Of a DNA stretch of 64,000 nt, positions 45,372 to 54,117 are shown piece by piece. The translations under genes were made by a program, and so were the position numbers. The DNA comes from Delftia tsuruhatensis (GTDB taxonomy: Bacteria; Pseudomonadota; Gammaproteobacteria; Burkholderiales; Burkholderiaceae_C), in contig NZ_LR813084.1 of the NCBI RefSeq assembly GCF_903815225.1, positions 4,798,001-4,862,000 of the forward strand. Direction: 5' to 3'. Each line of letters starts with the position of its first letter. Position 1 is the first letter of the stretch. The notes under the pieces were generated by a model, which saw only the letters and a list, made by a program, of their open reading frames with translations, was not told the DNA's origin and did no database searches.

Positions 45372-45432
45372 AGCGCTTTCAGGCAAGGCCCCGGTCAGGG
45401 GTGACCGGGCATGTATCAACGATAAAAGCGCT
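45372..45432. promoter_or_regulatory. Nested dyads in the LysR/MFS divergent promoter
   Basis: An outer inverted repeat AGCGCTTT (45372-45379) and AAAGCGCT (45425-45432) surrounds an inner perfect dyad CCCGGTCA-GGGG-TGACCGGG (45390-45409). They are candidate operators for the LysR protein. Confidence 0.55.
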
Positions 45433-45493
45433 TCAATTCCAGGAAAATATCTGTTTCACTCCCAATACTCCCAACCACAGGTTGCCAATCGCC

Positions 45494-46375
45494 ATGGACA
45501 GTTTCAGTGGACTCGAATCCTTTGTGCGGGCGGCCGACCTGCTGAGCTTTGCCGAGGCAGGCCGCGCGCTGGGCATCTCGGCCTCGGCCGTCGGCAAGAA
45601 CGTGGCCCGGCTGGAGCAGCAGCTGGGACTGCGCCTGTTCCAGCGCACCACGCGCCAGGTGCGGCTCACACAGGAAGGCGCGCTGTTCCATGAACGCTGC
45701 CGCCGCATCCTCGACGAGCTGCATGACGCGCGCGCCGCCATGCAGGCCGCAGCCGAGGCACCGCGCGGGCGGCTGCGCGTGAGCCTTCCCGCCATTGGCT
45801 ACCGCTTTCTGCTGCCCGTGCTGCCCGAGTTCCAGGCGCTTTATCCGGAGGTCGAGCTGGACCTGGACTTCAACGACCACCTGGTGGACGTGGTCGAGGC
45901 GGGCCTGGACGTCGTGATCCGCAGCGGCGAGTTGGCGGACTCCCGCCTGGTGGCGCGCCGCCTGGGACCGTTTCGCTTCATCCTGGCCGGCTCGCCCGCC
46001 TATCTGGCCGAGCGCGGGACGCCCCGCACGGCGGCCGACCTGGCCCGCCACAGCTGCCTGCGCTACCGCTTCCTGCACAGCGGCAAGCTGGAGGAATGGG
46101 TGCTGCCGGGCATGCCCCCCAACCTTCCCATCGCACTGGTATGCAACAACATGGAGGCCATGCTGGGCGCGGCCGTGGCCGGCATGGGACTGGCCTATCT
46201 GCCCGATTTCCTGGCCCGCGACGCGCTGGCACGCGGCGAGCTGCGACGGGTGCTGGCGGACCAGCTCACGCACACGGGGCAGTTCTCGGCGCTGTGGCCG
46301 TCGAGTCGGCAGCTCTCGCCCAAGGTGCGAGCGTTTGTGGATTTTGTGGGGGAGAGGTTGTTCAAGGAGTCTTGA
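45494..46375 (+). CDS. LysR-family transcriptional regulator
   Basis: 293 aa. Helix-turn-helix at residues about 17-37 (LSFAEAGRALGISASAVGKN), then a CrgA-type effector domain (RLRVSLPAIGYRFLLPVLPEF, VEAGLDVVIRSGEL, CNNMEAMLGAAVAGMGLAYLPDF). It is of the common group that controls an adjacent MFS exporter. It is followed by the large inverted repeat. Confidence 0.92.
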   Translation: MDSFSGLESFVRAADLLSFAEAGRALGISASAVGKNVARLEQQLGLRLFQRTTRQVRLTQEGALFHERCRRILDELHDARAAMQAAAEAPRGRLRVSLPAIGYRFLLPVLPEFQALYPEVELDLDFNDHLVDVVEAGLDVVIRSGELADSRLVARRLGPFRFILAGSPAYLAERGTPRTAADLARHSCLRYRFLHSGKLEEWVLPGMPPNLPIALVCNNMEAMLGAAVAGMGLAYLPDFLARDALARGELRRVLADQLTHTGQFSALWPSSRQLSPKVRAFVDFVGERLFKES

Positions 46376-46403
46376 CTGGCTCCTTCCCTACCGAGTGGTT
46401 GTT

Positions 46404-47097
46404 TTTGCCCCTGCCGGGTGGTTGCTTTTCGAGGCCGGGTCTCGGCCCGGCAGCCGACTGCCCTTTCTTGATTCGCCAAGAAAGGCCAGATCAAAGAAGG
46501 CGACCCGGATGTCCGCGACCCCTTCGCTTCGCTGCGGGGCAACCTGCGTCGTGGCGGTTACGGGGTTCGCTGCGGAACTCGCTTTGCGCTGCGCGCGCCG
46601 CTCAGACAACCGCAGCGAGTCAGTTGACGAAGCAGTCCTGTCCTTCGGCAGGACTGCAACCCCGCAACCACCACGCCGCAGGCGCTGACATACGGGGAGT
46701 AGGTGCGGGCCTTCGCTTCGCTCGGCCCCTGGTTTGAAGCCACGCGTAGCGATGGCGCCGGCTGTTGGCTGTTGGCTGTTGGCTGTTGGCTGTTCCCCAG
46801 CCTCCCCCCTCTGCCCACGCCTGCGTTGGGCGGGATGCGGGGTGGCAAGCCTGCCGAAGGACAGGCTTGCTTCGTCATCTGACTTGCCGCAGTTGTTTGA
46901 GCGGCGCGCGAAGCGCAAAGCGAGTTCTGCGGCGCACCCCGCATCCCGCCCAACGCAGGTCGCCCCGTAGCGCAGCGTAGGGGTCGTGGGCAGTTTGGGG
47001 CGCGCTTCTTTGCTTCCTTTCTTATCGCGCGATAAGAAAGGGAGTCGGCCGCCGGGCCGAGACCCGGCCTCGAAAAGAAACCGCCCGGCAGGGTCAA
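46404..47097. repeat. Large imperfect inverted repeat (arms ~280 bp)
   Basis: The left arm (about 46404-46690) and right arm (about 46800-47097, reversed) share long matching blocks: the GCCGGG..TTTTCGAGGCCGGGTCTCGGCCCGG end, GAACTCGCTTTGCGCT..CGCGCGCCGCTCA, and CCTGTCCTTCGGCAGG. Small hairpins are nested in each arm. Open frames through the arms mirror each other and show no protein-like conservation, so I treat the region as a repeat element. It fills the 750-bp gap between the LysR gene and the ABC permease gene. A part (repeat B) recurs near 1652-1698. Confidence 0.75.
46761..46794. repeat. Heptanucleotide tandem repeat (GCTGTTG), ~4.9 units
   Basis: Four complete GCTGTTG units plus GCTGTT lie in the loop between the arms of the large inverted repeat. 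Copy number is likely to vary between strains. Confidence 0.9.
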
Positions 47098-47127
47098 AAA
47101 AGGGGGACCCGGGCAAAAACCAAAGAC

Positions 47128-49662
47128 CTACTCAGCCACCTGCCTCAACGTAGCCATCACCGGCCTCCTCAACACCTCCCGCAACGCCCACCACCCCGCC
47201 ATCCAGGCCAGCAGGGCCCCGGCCACGGCCCCTGCCACCGGAGCCCACCAAGGCACGGTCCAGTTGAACTCGAACACCCAGCGCGCCAGGGCCCAGCCCA
47301 CGGCACCGGCCGCGCAGCTGGCCAGGAAGCCGGCCAGCAGGCCCACACCGGCCAGCTCCGCGCGCTGCACCTGCGCCAGCAGCCGGGCCTGGGCACCCAC
47401 GGCGCGCATGATGGCGTACTCGCGGGCGCGCTCCTCGCGCGTGGCCGTGACGGCCGCGAACAGCACGACCAGACCGGCCGCCAGCGTGAAGCCGAACAGG
47501 AACTCCACGGCGCGGATCACCTGGTCCAGCACGCGCTGCACCTGGGCCAGCGTGGTGCTCAGGTCCACATTGGTGATGTTGGGAAACGCGCGCACCAGGG
47601 CGTTGTCGAAGCCCGCCACCTCGGGCGCGCGGTAGGCGGCCAGATAGCTGACGGCGACGTCGTCCAGGTGGTCCACCGGGTAGATCACGAAGAAGTTGGC
47701 GCGCATCGATCCCCAGTCCACCTTGCGCAGGCTGGTGATGCGCGCCTGGCTCTGCACACCGCCGATGTCGAAGTCCAGCGTGTCGCCCAGTTTCAGGCCC
47801 AGGGTTTCGGCGATGCCGTCCTCCACGCTGATCTCGCCCTTGGCACCGGGCGTCCAGGTGCCCGCCGTGATCAGGTTGTGGGCGGGCGCCTGGGCCGAGG
47901 TCGAGAGGTTGAACTCCCTGTCCACCAGGCGCTTGGCGCGGTCCTCGGTGTAGCTGTCGGGGCTGACCGCCTGGCCGTTGACCGCCACCAGGCGGCCCCG
48001 GATCATGGGAAACCAGTCGTAGTCCCGCACGCCTGCCTCGTCCAGCGCCGCGCGGAAGTCCTGCGCCTGCTCGGGCTGCACATTGATCACGAAGCGGTTG
48101 GGCGCATTGGCGGGCGTGGCCTGGCGCCAGCTGCCGATCAGGTCGGTGCGCAGCAGCACCAGCAGCATCAGCGCCAGCAGGCCCACGGCCAGGCTGCTGA
48201 TCTGCACCACGGCATAGGCCGGGCGCGCGGCGATCTGGCGCGTGGCCAGCACCAGCCAGCGTGGCGCCGTGCTCTCGCGCACCAGGCGGCGCAGGGCCTG
48301 CACGGCCAGCCAGCCCAGCGCCGCGAACAGCAGCACGGCCACGGCAAAGCCGCCCACGGCGATCAGGCCCAGCCGGATGTCTCGGCTGGCCGCCAGCAGC
48401 AGGGCCGCAAAGCCCGCCACGCCCACGGCCAGCACGGCGATGGAGGCCGGCTTGAGCGCGCCCAGGTCGCGCCGCATCACGCGCAGCGGCGGCACGCGCG
48501 CCAGCTGGAGCACGGGCGGCAGGCCGAAGGCCAGCAGCAGGGTCAGGCCCATGCCCATGCCAAAGGCGGCGGGCCACAGGCCGGGCGAAGGCAGCGCCGA
48601 TTCCACCAATCCCGCCAGCAGCAGCACGAACACATGGTGGATGGCCCAGCCCAGCAGCACGCCGGCCGCGCTGGACGCCAGCCCGACCAGCACGAACTCC
48701 ACCGTGTAGGCGCCCGCGATGCGCCGCTGGCTCTGGCCCAGCACGCGCAGCATGGCCGAGGCATCCAGGTGGCTGTTGGCAAAGCCGCGCGCGGCCAGGG
48801 CCACGGCCACGGCGGACAGCAGGGCCGCCAGCAGGGCGACCAGGCTCAGGAATTTCTCGGCGCGGTCCAGCGTCTGGCGCATCTCGGGGCGTCCGCTGTC
48901 CAGCGACTCCACGCGCACGCCGTGCACACCGGGCGCCTTGGCCTGCTGCTCGGCCCAGGCGCGGTAGCGCTGCACGGCGGCTTCGGCGCCATCGCCCTCG
49001 CCGGCCACGGCCAGGCGGTAGGTGATGCGGCTGGCCGGCTGCACCAGGCCCGTGGCCGCGAGGTCGGCCGAGCGGACCATCACGCGCGGCGCGAAGTTCA
49101 TGAAGCCCGCGCCCCGGTCGGGTTCGATGGCGATGATGCGCGCCACGCGCAGTTGCGCATCGCCCAGCAGCAGCATGTCGCCCACGCCAATGCCCAGGGC
49201 TTCGAGCAGGGGCTCGTCCACCCAGGCCTCGCCGCGCGCCGGAATGTCGCGCGTGGCATGGTCGGACGCGCCGGGCGCATCCGCCACGCGCAGGCTGCCG
49301 CGCAGCGGATAGCCCTCGTCCACGCTCTTGAGCGCCACCAGCCGGCTCATGCCGCCCTGGGCGTCGGTGGCGCGCGCCATGGTCGGGAAGCTGGCGGTCT
49401 CCAGGGCCCGCAATCCCTCGGCCCGCGCCTGCTCGGCAAACGCCGCGGCCGTCGGGTTGTCGCTGACCACGACCACGTCGCCGCCCAGCAGCTGGCGCGC
49501 ATCGCGCTGCAGCCCCGCCTGCAGCCGGTCGGCGAAAAAGCCCACCGAACTGAGCGCGGCCACGGCCAGCATCACGGCGACGATCAACAGGCGCAGCTCG
49601 CCCGCGCGCAGGTCGCGCCACAACGTGCGCCAACCCAGGGTCCATGCAGAAGATCCATTCAT
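47128..49662 (-). CDS. FtsX-like ABC transporter permease (YbbP type)
   Basis: 844 aa. One N-terminal membrane helix (ELRLLIVAVMLAVAALSSVGFFAD), a periplasmic domain, then FtsX-like blocks of three to four helices (about residues 240-480 and 700-840). This is the layout of YbbP/macrolide-export-type permeases involved in lipoprotein or lipid handling. No ABC ATPase gene lies next to it, so the partner must be elsewhere. The ATG at 49662 gives the standard N-terminus; earlier in-frame ATGs lie inside the porin gene. Confidence 0.88.
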   Translation of the reverse strand: MNGSSAWTLGWRTLWRDLRAGELRLLIVAVMLAVAALSSVGFFADRLQAGLQRDARQLLGGDVVVVSDNPTAAAFAEQARAEGLRALETASFPTMARATDAQGGMSRLVALKSVDEGYPLRGSLRVADAPGASDHATRDIPARGEAWVDEPLLEALGIGVGDMLLLGDAQLRVARIIAIEPDRGAGFMNFAPRVMVRSADLAATGLVQPASRITYRLAVAGEGDGAEAAVQRYRAWAEQQAKAPGVHGVRVESLDSGRPEMRQTLDRAEKFLSLVALLAALLSAVAVALAARGFANSHLDASAMLRVLGQSQRRIAGAYTVEFVLVGLASSAAGVLLGWAIHHVFVLLLAGLVESALPSPGLWPAAFGMGMGLTLLLAFGLPPVLQLARVPPLRVMRRDLGALKPASIAVLAVGVAGFAALLLAASRDIRLGLIAVGGFAVAVLLFAALGWLAVQALRRLVRESTAPRWLVLATRQIAARPAYAVVQISSLAVGLLALMLLVLLRTDLIGSWRQATPANAPNRFVINVQPEQAQDFRAALDEAGVRDYDWFPMIRGRLVAVNGQAVSPDSYTEDRAKRLVDREFNLSTSAQAPAHNLITAGTWTPGAKGEISVEDGIAETLGLKLGDTLDFDIGGVQSQARITSLRKVDWGSMRANFFVIYPVDHLDDVAVSYLAAYRAPEVAGFDNALVRAFPNITNVDLSTTLAQVQRVLDQVIRAVEFLFGFTLAAGLVVLFAAVTATREERAREYAIMRAVGAQARLLAQVQRAELAGVGLLAGFLASCAAGAVGWALARWVFEFNWTVPWWAPVAGAVAGALLAWMAGWWALREVLRRPVMATLRQVAE

Positions 49663-49723
49663 GCCGCGCAGATTAGCGCAGGCGGCGATGGGCAGCAGCG
49701 CGCCACGGCTATTCGCCGCAGGG

Positions 49724-50935
49724 TCAGAACACCAGGCGCAGGCCCAGGTCCAGCCCGAACGCGCCGGCCGGCTGCATGCCACCCGTGGCCAGGTAGGCGG
49801 GCTGGGGCAGGATGACCGGGTTGCTGACCACCAGCGGCGTCACGCCCATCACGCCCGGGTTGTTGCGCCCGTTGCCCACGCTGATGCGCGACACGGTGCC
49901 ATACAGCGCCGTGCGCCGGGACAGCGGGTGCACATAGCCCAGGGCCAGCTTGTTCACCGAGGAATTGCCGTCGGCCAGCCCCTGGCCATTGCGGAACTGC
50001 ACACGGGCATAGGAGGCGCGCAGCGCGCCGGGGCCCACGGGGATGCTGACGCCTGCCAGCAGGCCGTCGTAGCGGTCGTTGACCGGGTCCAGTGTGGCCG
50101 CGTCGCGCCGCTCGTTGCGCACGCGGGACCATTCGCCGAACAGCCTGGCGACGCCGAAGTCGTAGGAGCCGCCCAGGTTCAGCGAGTGGATCTTTTCCGC
50201 GCTGGCGCCTGACGTGCCCAGGGTGTTCTCGCCATAGCCCAGCGCCATGTCGGCCGGCCCGCCCGCCCAGCCGATGCGCGCGCCCGCATAGCGCCCCCGT
50301 TTCGAGGTGTTTTCCGGGAAGGCGTACATGGCCTGGCCGTAGATGCCGCCCAGGCCCTGCGGCAGGAAATAGCCGATGGAATTGCCTGCGCGCAGATAGG
50401 TATCCGTACCCGCCGACAGCCCGCCGCCCAGCAGCCCGCCCGTGGCCAGCGCGCGGGCGATGGCCAGGTTGCTGTTGACGACGGCGATCAGGTTGGTGCC
50501 CACGCCGTTGACGGTGAAGGGATCGAAGGCCCAGTCGTTGAGAAAGGACGGCGTGTGGTCGCGCCCCATGCGCAGCTCGCCCAGCCGTCCGGACAGGCTG
50601 ATCGTGGCGCGCCGGCCGAAGTTCAGCGCACCGCCCCCTGTGTCATTGCTGACCGGCGCCTCCAGCCACAGGCCGGCCGCGAGGCCGCCGCCCAGGTCCT
50701 CGTGGGCGCGAAGGCCGATGCGACTGGCCAGGTTGCCCGAGGGCGACAGCGCCCAGGTACCCTGGCGCACCGAGCGCGCAGGCCCCGCATCCCAGGACGC
50801 GCTGCGCACGCTGTAGCGGCTGATGCCGGCGTCCATCACGCCGAACAGCGTGACCGAGGACGGGGCCTGGGCGGCTGCCACGCCTGAAAGGCACAGGCCG
50901 AGAAGACCGGGGGGACAGAGGCGAAGGCGGGGCAT
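49724..50935 (-). CDS. Gram-negative porin (Omp32-like)
   Basis: 403 aa outer-membrane beta-barrel. The signal peptide ends at GVAAAQA. The mature start SSVTLFGVMDAGISRYS, the LASRIGLRAHEDLGGGLAAG strand pair, the LGELRMGRDHTPSF constriction-loop region and the C-terminal Phe (LGLRLVF) are all typical of betaproteobacterial porins. It lies 91 bp after the quinone-oxidoreductase gene on the same strand and may give entry to the substrate of that operon. A good AGGAGA site precedes the ATG at 50935. Confidence 0.92.
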   Translation of the reverse strand: MPRLRLCPPGLLGLCLSGVAAAQAPSSVTLFGVMDAGISRYSVRSASWDAGPARSVRQGTWALSPSGNLASRIGLRAHEDLGGGLAAGLWLEAPVSNDTGGGALNFGRRATISLSGRLGELRMGRDHTPSFLNDWAFDPFTVNGVGTNLIAVVNSNLAIARALATGGLLGGGLSAGTDTYLRAGNSIGYFLPQGLGGIYGQAMYAFPENTSKRGRYAGARIGWAGGPADMALGYGENTLGTSGASAEKIHSLNLGGSYDFGVARLFGEWSRVRNERRDAATLDPVNDRYDGLLAGVSIPVGPGALRASYARVQFRNGQGLADGNSSVNKLALGYVHPLSRRTALYGTVSRISVGNGRNNPGVMGVTPLVVSNPVILPQPAYLATGGMQPAGAFGLDLGLRLVF

Positions 50936-51026
50936 GGATGTCTCCTGTTCATCGTGGTGGTGGCGCACTCGGGCGCCGCCGCGCCGTACAGGCCCGCGCC
51001 GCATTGCCCGGGGTGTGTTCAGGCCC

Positions 51027-52010
51027 TCAGGGCACGAGCACGGTCGCGCCCAGGGTGCGGCGCGATTCCAGCGCGCGGTGTGCTTCGGCCGCATCCGCCA
51101 GCGCGAAGCTTTGCTGGGGTTCGCTCACGATGCGCCCGGCCAGCACGTGGTCGAACAGCTCGCGCGCCATCTCCAGCATGTGGACGCGTGGCTGGATGTA
51201 GTGCGCCATGGCGGGCCGCGTCATCCAGATCGATCCCTTGGCGGCCAGTAGCTGCGAGTCCACCACCACCGAGCCCGACGAGGTGCCGTTGCTCACCAGC
51301 GTGCCGCGCGGACGCAGGCAGTCCAGCGAGTCCATCAGCGTGTCCTTGCCCACCGAGTCGTAGACCACGGGCACGCCCTGGCCGCCCGTGATCTCGCGCA
51401 CGCGCTGCACGGTGTTCTCGCGCGAGGTCACGATGACGTGGGCGCAGCCGTGGGCGCGCGCCACGGCGGCCTTCTCGTCGGTGCTCACGGTGCCGATCAT
51501 GGTCACGCCCAGGGCGCGCGCCCACTGGCAGGCGATCAGGCCCACGCCGCCGGCGGCCGCGTGGTAGAGGATGGTCTCGCCGCCTTGCAGCGGATAGACC
51601 TGGCGGAACAGGTACTGCGCCGTCATGCCCTTCATCATCAGCGTGGCCGCCGTGCGGTCGGCGATGCCGTCCGGCAGCGGGATCAGCAGTTCGGCCGGCA
51701 TCACGCGCGCCTCGCTGTAGGCGCCCTGCGGGCCCATCAGGTAGCCCACGCGGTCGCCGGGACGTACTTCGGTAACGCCCGGCCCCACGGCCTCGACCAC
51801 GCCCACGGCGTCCGATCCCAGCCCCGATCCCAGCCCATCAGGCAAAGCCAGCGGATAGCGGCCGGTGCGGAAATAGATGTCGATGAAGTTGACGGCGATG
51901 AGGCTGTGGCGCACGCGCGCCTGCCCGGGGCCGGGCGCGCCGACCTCCACGTCTTCGAGCCCGAGCACCTCGGGGCCGCCGGTGGCGTGAAAACGGATGG
52001 CCTTGGCCAT
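51027..52010 (-). CDS. NADPH:quinone oxidoreductase (zeta-crystallin type MDR)
   Basis: 327 aa medium-chain reductase without the catalytic-zinc ligands. NFIDIYFRTGRYPLALP and the nucleotide-binding YHAAAGGVGLIACQWARALG are QOR signatures; SRENTVQRVREITGGQGV follows. It reduces quinones or activated enones with NADPH. AGGAGAT precedes the ATG. It is fourth in an operon with the TauD-like, BKACE and Bug genes; a role in reducing an unsaturated intermediate is inference. Confidence 0.92.
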   Translation of the reverse strand: MAKAIRFHATGGPEVLGLEDVEVGAPGPGQARVRHSLIAVNFIDIYFRTGRYPLALPDGLGSGLGSDAVGVVEAVGPGVTEVRPGDRVGYLMGPQGAYSEARVMPAELLIPLPDGIADRTAATLMMKGMTAQYLFRQVYPLQGGETILYHAAAGGVGLIACQWARALGVTMIGTVSTDEKAAVARAHGCAHVIVTSRENTVQRVREITGGQGVPVVYDSVGKDTLMDSLDCLRPRGTLVSNGTSSGSVVVDSQLLAAKGSIWMTRPAMAHYIQPRVHMLEMARELFDHVLAGRIVSEPQQSFALADAAEAHRALESRRTLGATVLVP

Positions 52011-52045
52011 GGAATCTCCTTGTGTGTATGACAGCACGCTTCGGT

Positions 52046-53014
52046 TCAGTTGAGCTGGATGCCGAAGCTCTTGACGATGCCGGCGTTGCGCTCGAACTCG
52101 CCGCGCAGGTCGGCGGCCATCTGCTCCATCGAGCGCTCGCCCTCGATGGGTTCGAAACCCGTGCCCGCATAGCGCTCGCGCACGGCCGCCCGCGCGTTGA
52201 CCCGGGCCAGCGCGGCATGGATTTTTTCCAGCACCGGGCGCGGCGTCTGCGCCGAGGCGAACACGCCGCTCCAGTTGCTGAAGTCCACCTCGGGGTAGCC
52301 CAGCTCGGCCAGCGTGGGCACTTGCGGGTAGTCGGGCAGGCGGCTTTTGTAGGCCACGGCCAGCAGCTTGACCTTGCCGCCGGCGATCAGCGGCCTCGCG
52401 GTCACCGAGCCGTCGAACATCAACGGAATCTGGTTGCCCATGAGCTGGGCCAGCGCGGGCGCCGAACCCGGGAAGGCCACATGCTCCATGTCCAGCCCCG
52501 CCTTGCGGTTGAGGATGGCGCCCGCGTACTGCGAGGCCGTGCCCTGGCTGTACGAGGCAAAGGACAGCTGGCGCGGATGGGCCTTCACGTAGGCGATGGC
52601 CTCGGCCGCATCCTTGGCCGGGAACTGGGGCGAGGCGATGAACAGCATCACCGAGCGCGCCATCTGCGCCACGGGCCGCACGTCCTTCAGGGGGTCGAAG
52701 CCGACCTTGAGCACATGCGGCACCTCGGTGAGGATGTTGGTCACCGTCACCAGCAGCGTGCTGCCGTCGGCCGGCTGGGACAGCATGTGCCTGACGGCGA
52801 TGGCACCGCCCGCGCCGGGCCGGTTCTCGACAATGACGGGCTGGCGGATCTCCTGCGCCAGCTGGTCGCTGATGATGCGCGCGAACACGTCGATGGTGCC
52901 GCCCGGCGGGGCCGGCACGATGAGCCGCACCGGCTTGTCGCCGAAGCCGAAGGCGCTCCCGGCCTGGAGCGCGGCGGCCAGGGCGATGGCAGTCCACGGG
53001 GCCATGCGTTTCAT
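52046..53014 (-). CDS. Bug-family tripartite tricarboxylate transporter substrate-binding protein
   Basis: 322 aa. Signal peptide (AIALAAALQAGSAFGFG), then LIVPAPPGGTIDVFAR, VIVENRPGAGGAIAVR and a SYSQGTASQYAGAILN stretch of the Bug fold. It sits between the quinone reductase and BKACE genes (35 and 16 bp gaps), so it probably binds the substrate degraded by this operon. No TctA/TctB genes are seen. Confidence 0.9.
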   Translation of the reverse strand: MKRMAPWTAIALAAALQAGSAFGFGDKPVRLIVPAPPGGTIDVFARIISDQLAQEIRQPVIVENRPGAGGAIAVRHMLSQPADGSTLLVTVTNILTEVPHVLKVGFDPLKDVRPVAQMARSVMLFIASPQFPAKDAAEAIAYVKAHPRQLSFASYSQGTASQYAGAILNRKAGLDMEHVAFPGSAPALAQLMGNQIPLMFDGSVTARPLIAGGKVKLLAVAYKSRLPDYPQVPTLAELGYPEVDFSNWSGVFASAQTPRPVLEKIHAALARVNARAAVRERYAGTGFEPIEGERSMEQMAADLRGEFERNAGIVKSFGIQLN

Positions 53015-53030
53015 GGTGGGCTCCCGGGGG

Positions 53031-54089
53031 TCAGGCGGCCTTGCGCAGAAAGCCCTGCTGCGCGCCGTGGCGGTTGGGCGCGAAGCCGTTGGCCGCCAGC
53101 GTCTCGTCGGCCGAGCCGTAGAACTGGCCGATGCGGCAGATCTCGCGCGCCTGCCGGGCCGTGGCGATGGGGCGGCCGAACTCGCGCGCGATCCGCACCA
53201 GCTGCTCGATCTGCGCCACGGTGCCGATCTTGGCCGAGCGGTCCTGGTTCCAGAGGTTGTCCTCGGTGCCGCAGCGCACGTGCAGGCCCATGGCGATGCC
53301 CATCATGTTCACGGGCAGCACGTTGAGCACCGAGCTTTCCACGGTGAGCACGGCGCCGTCGGGCACGGCGCGCACGAAGTTCGCCAGGCTGTAGACGCTG
53401 GGCGCGTCCATGCCGCCGCCGATGGCCACCCAGTTCAGCACCAGCGGCCCCTTGTAGATGCCCCGGCGCATGAGCCGCTCCACCGACTCGAAGCTGTTGA
53501 TGTTGTAGCACTGGAAGGCGCTCTGGATGCCGGCCGCCGACAGGCGGCGCACATGCTCCTCCACCCAGCCGGGCTGGGCCGGCACGGTCATCTCCTGGTA
53601 GGCATGGAAGACGGCCGGGTCCTCCATCGAGGTGCCGCGGATGTCGCGCGCATCGAACTGCTCCAGGAAGTTCATCTGCGAGGTGTTGACGGTCACCGTC
53701 ACCTGGTCGGGCACGGGCTGCAGCTCGGCCAGCATGTGGCGCGTGTCGTCGGACAGCCACTTGGCGGCCGCGCCCTCGGACTCGGGCGCGAAGCTGATGG
53801 AGCCACCGACCTGGATGATCATCTCGGGCACGCGCGCGCGCACGCCGGCGATCAGCTCGTTGAACTTCGACAGACGCTTGCTGCCCTTGCCGTCAAGTTC
53901 GCGCACATGCAGGTGCAGCACGGTGGCGCCCGCGTGGTAGCAGTCCACGGCCTTCTGGATCTGCGCGTCCATGGTCACGGCGATCTCGCCGGGAAAGTCC
54001 GAGGGCAGCCACGAAGGCGCGTAGGGCGCGGCCGTGATGATCAGGGGCTGCTGGTTCTCCGGGAACAGGTGGCCGTCGAGGAAATTCAT
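53031..54089 (-). CDS. BKACE-family beta-keto acid cleavage enzyme (DUF849)
   Basis: 352 aa TIM-barrel enzyme. Family members condense a beta-keto acid with acetyl-CoA and cleave it to acetoacetate and a new CoA ester, using zinc. The metal His pair lies in VLHLHVRELDGKGSKR, and QVGGSISFAPESEG and the late ESSVLNVLPVN segment are as in the family. The ATG at 54089 follows AAGGAGACACC. The true substrate varies across subfamilies (5-amino-3-ketohexanoate, dehydrocarnitine and others). It lies between the TauD-like and Bug genes. Confidence 0.88.
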   Translation of the reverse strand: MNFLDGHLFPENQQPLIITAAPYAPSWLPSDFPGEIAVTMDAQIQKAVDCYHAGATVLHLHVRELDGKGSKRLSKFNELIAGVRARVPEMIIQVGGSISFAPESEGAAAKWLSDDTRHMLAELQPVPDQVTVTVNTSQMNFLEQFDARDIRGTSMEDPAVFHAYQEMTVPAQPGWVEEHVRRLSAAGIQSAFQCYNINSFESVERLMRRGIYKGPLVLNWVAIGGGMDAPSVYSLANFVRAVPDGAVLTVESSVLNVLPVNMMGIAMGLHVRCGTEDNLWNQDRSAKIGTVAQIEQLVRIAREFGRPIATARQAREICRIGQFYGSADETLAANGFAPNRHGAQQGFLRKAA

Positions 54090-54117
54090 GGGTGGTGTCT
54101 CCTTGCTGTGTCGTGGT

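Noticed and set aside
46335..47116. Two mirrored open frames (about 117 and 242 codons) in the inverted repeat
   Set aside because: They translate similarly only because the arms are inverted copies; ribosome sites and protein features are absent, so I call the region a repeat.
47668..49815. 715-codon open frame on the plus strand
   Set aside because: Antisense shadow of the FtsX-like permease; Gln/His/Ala-rich and without domains.
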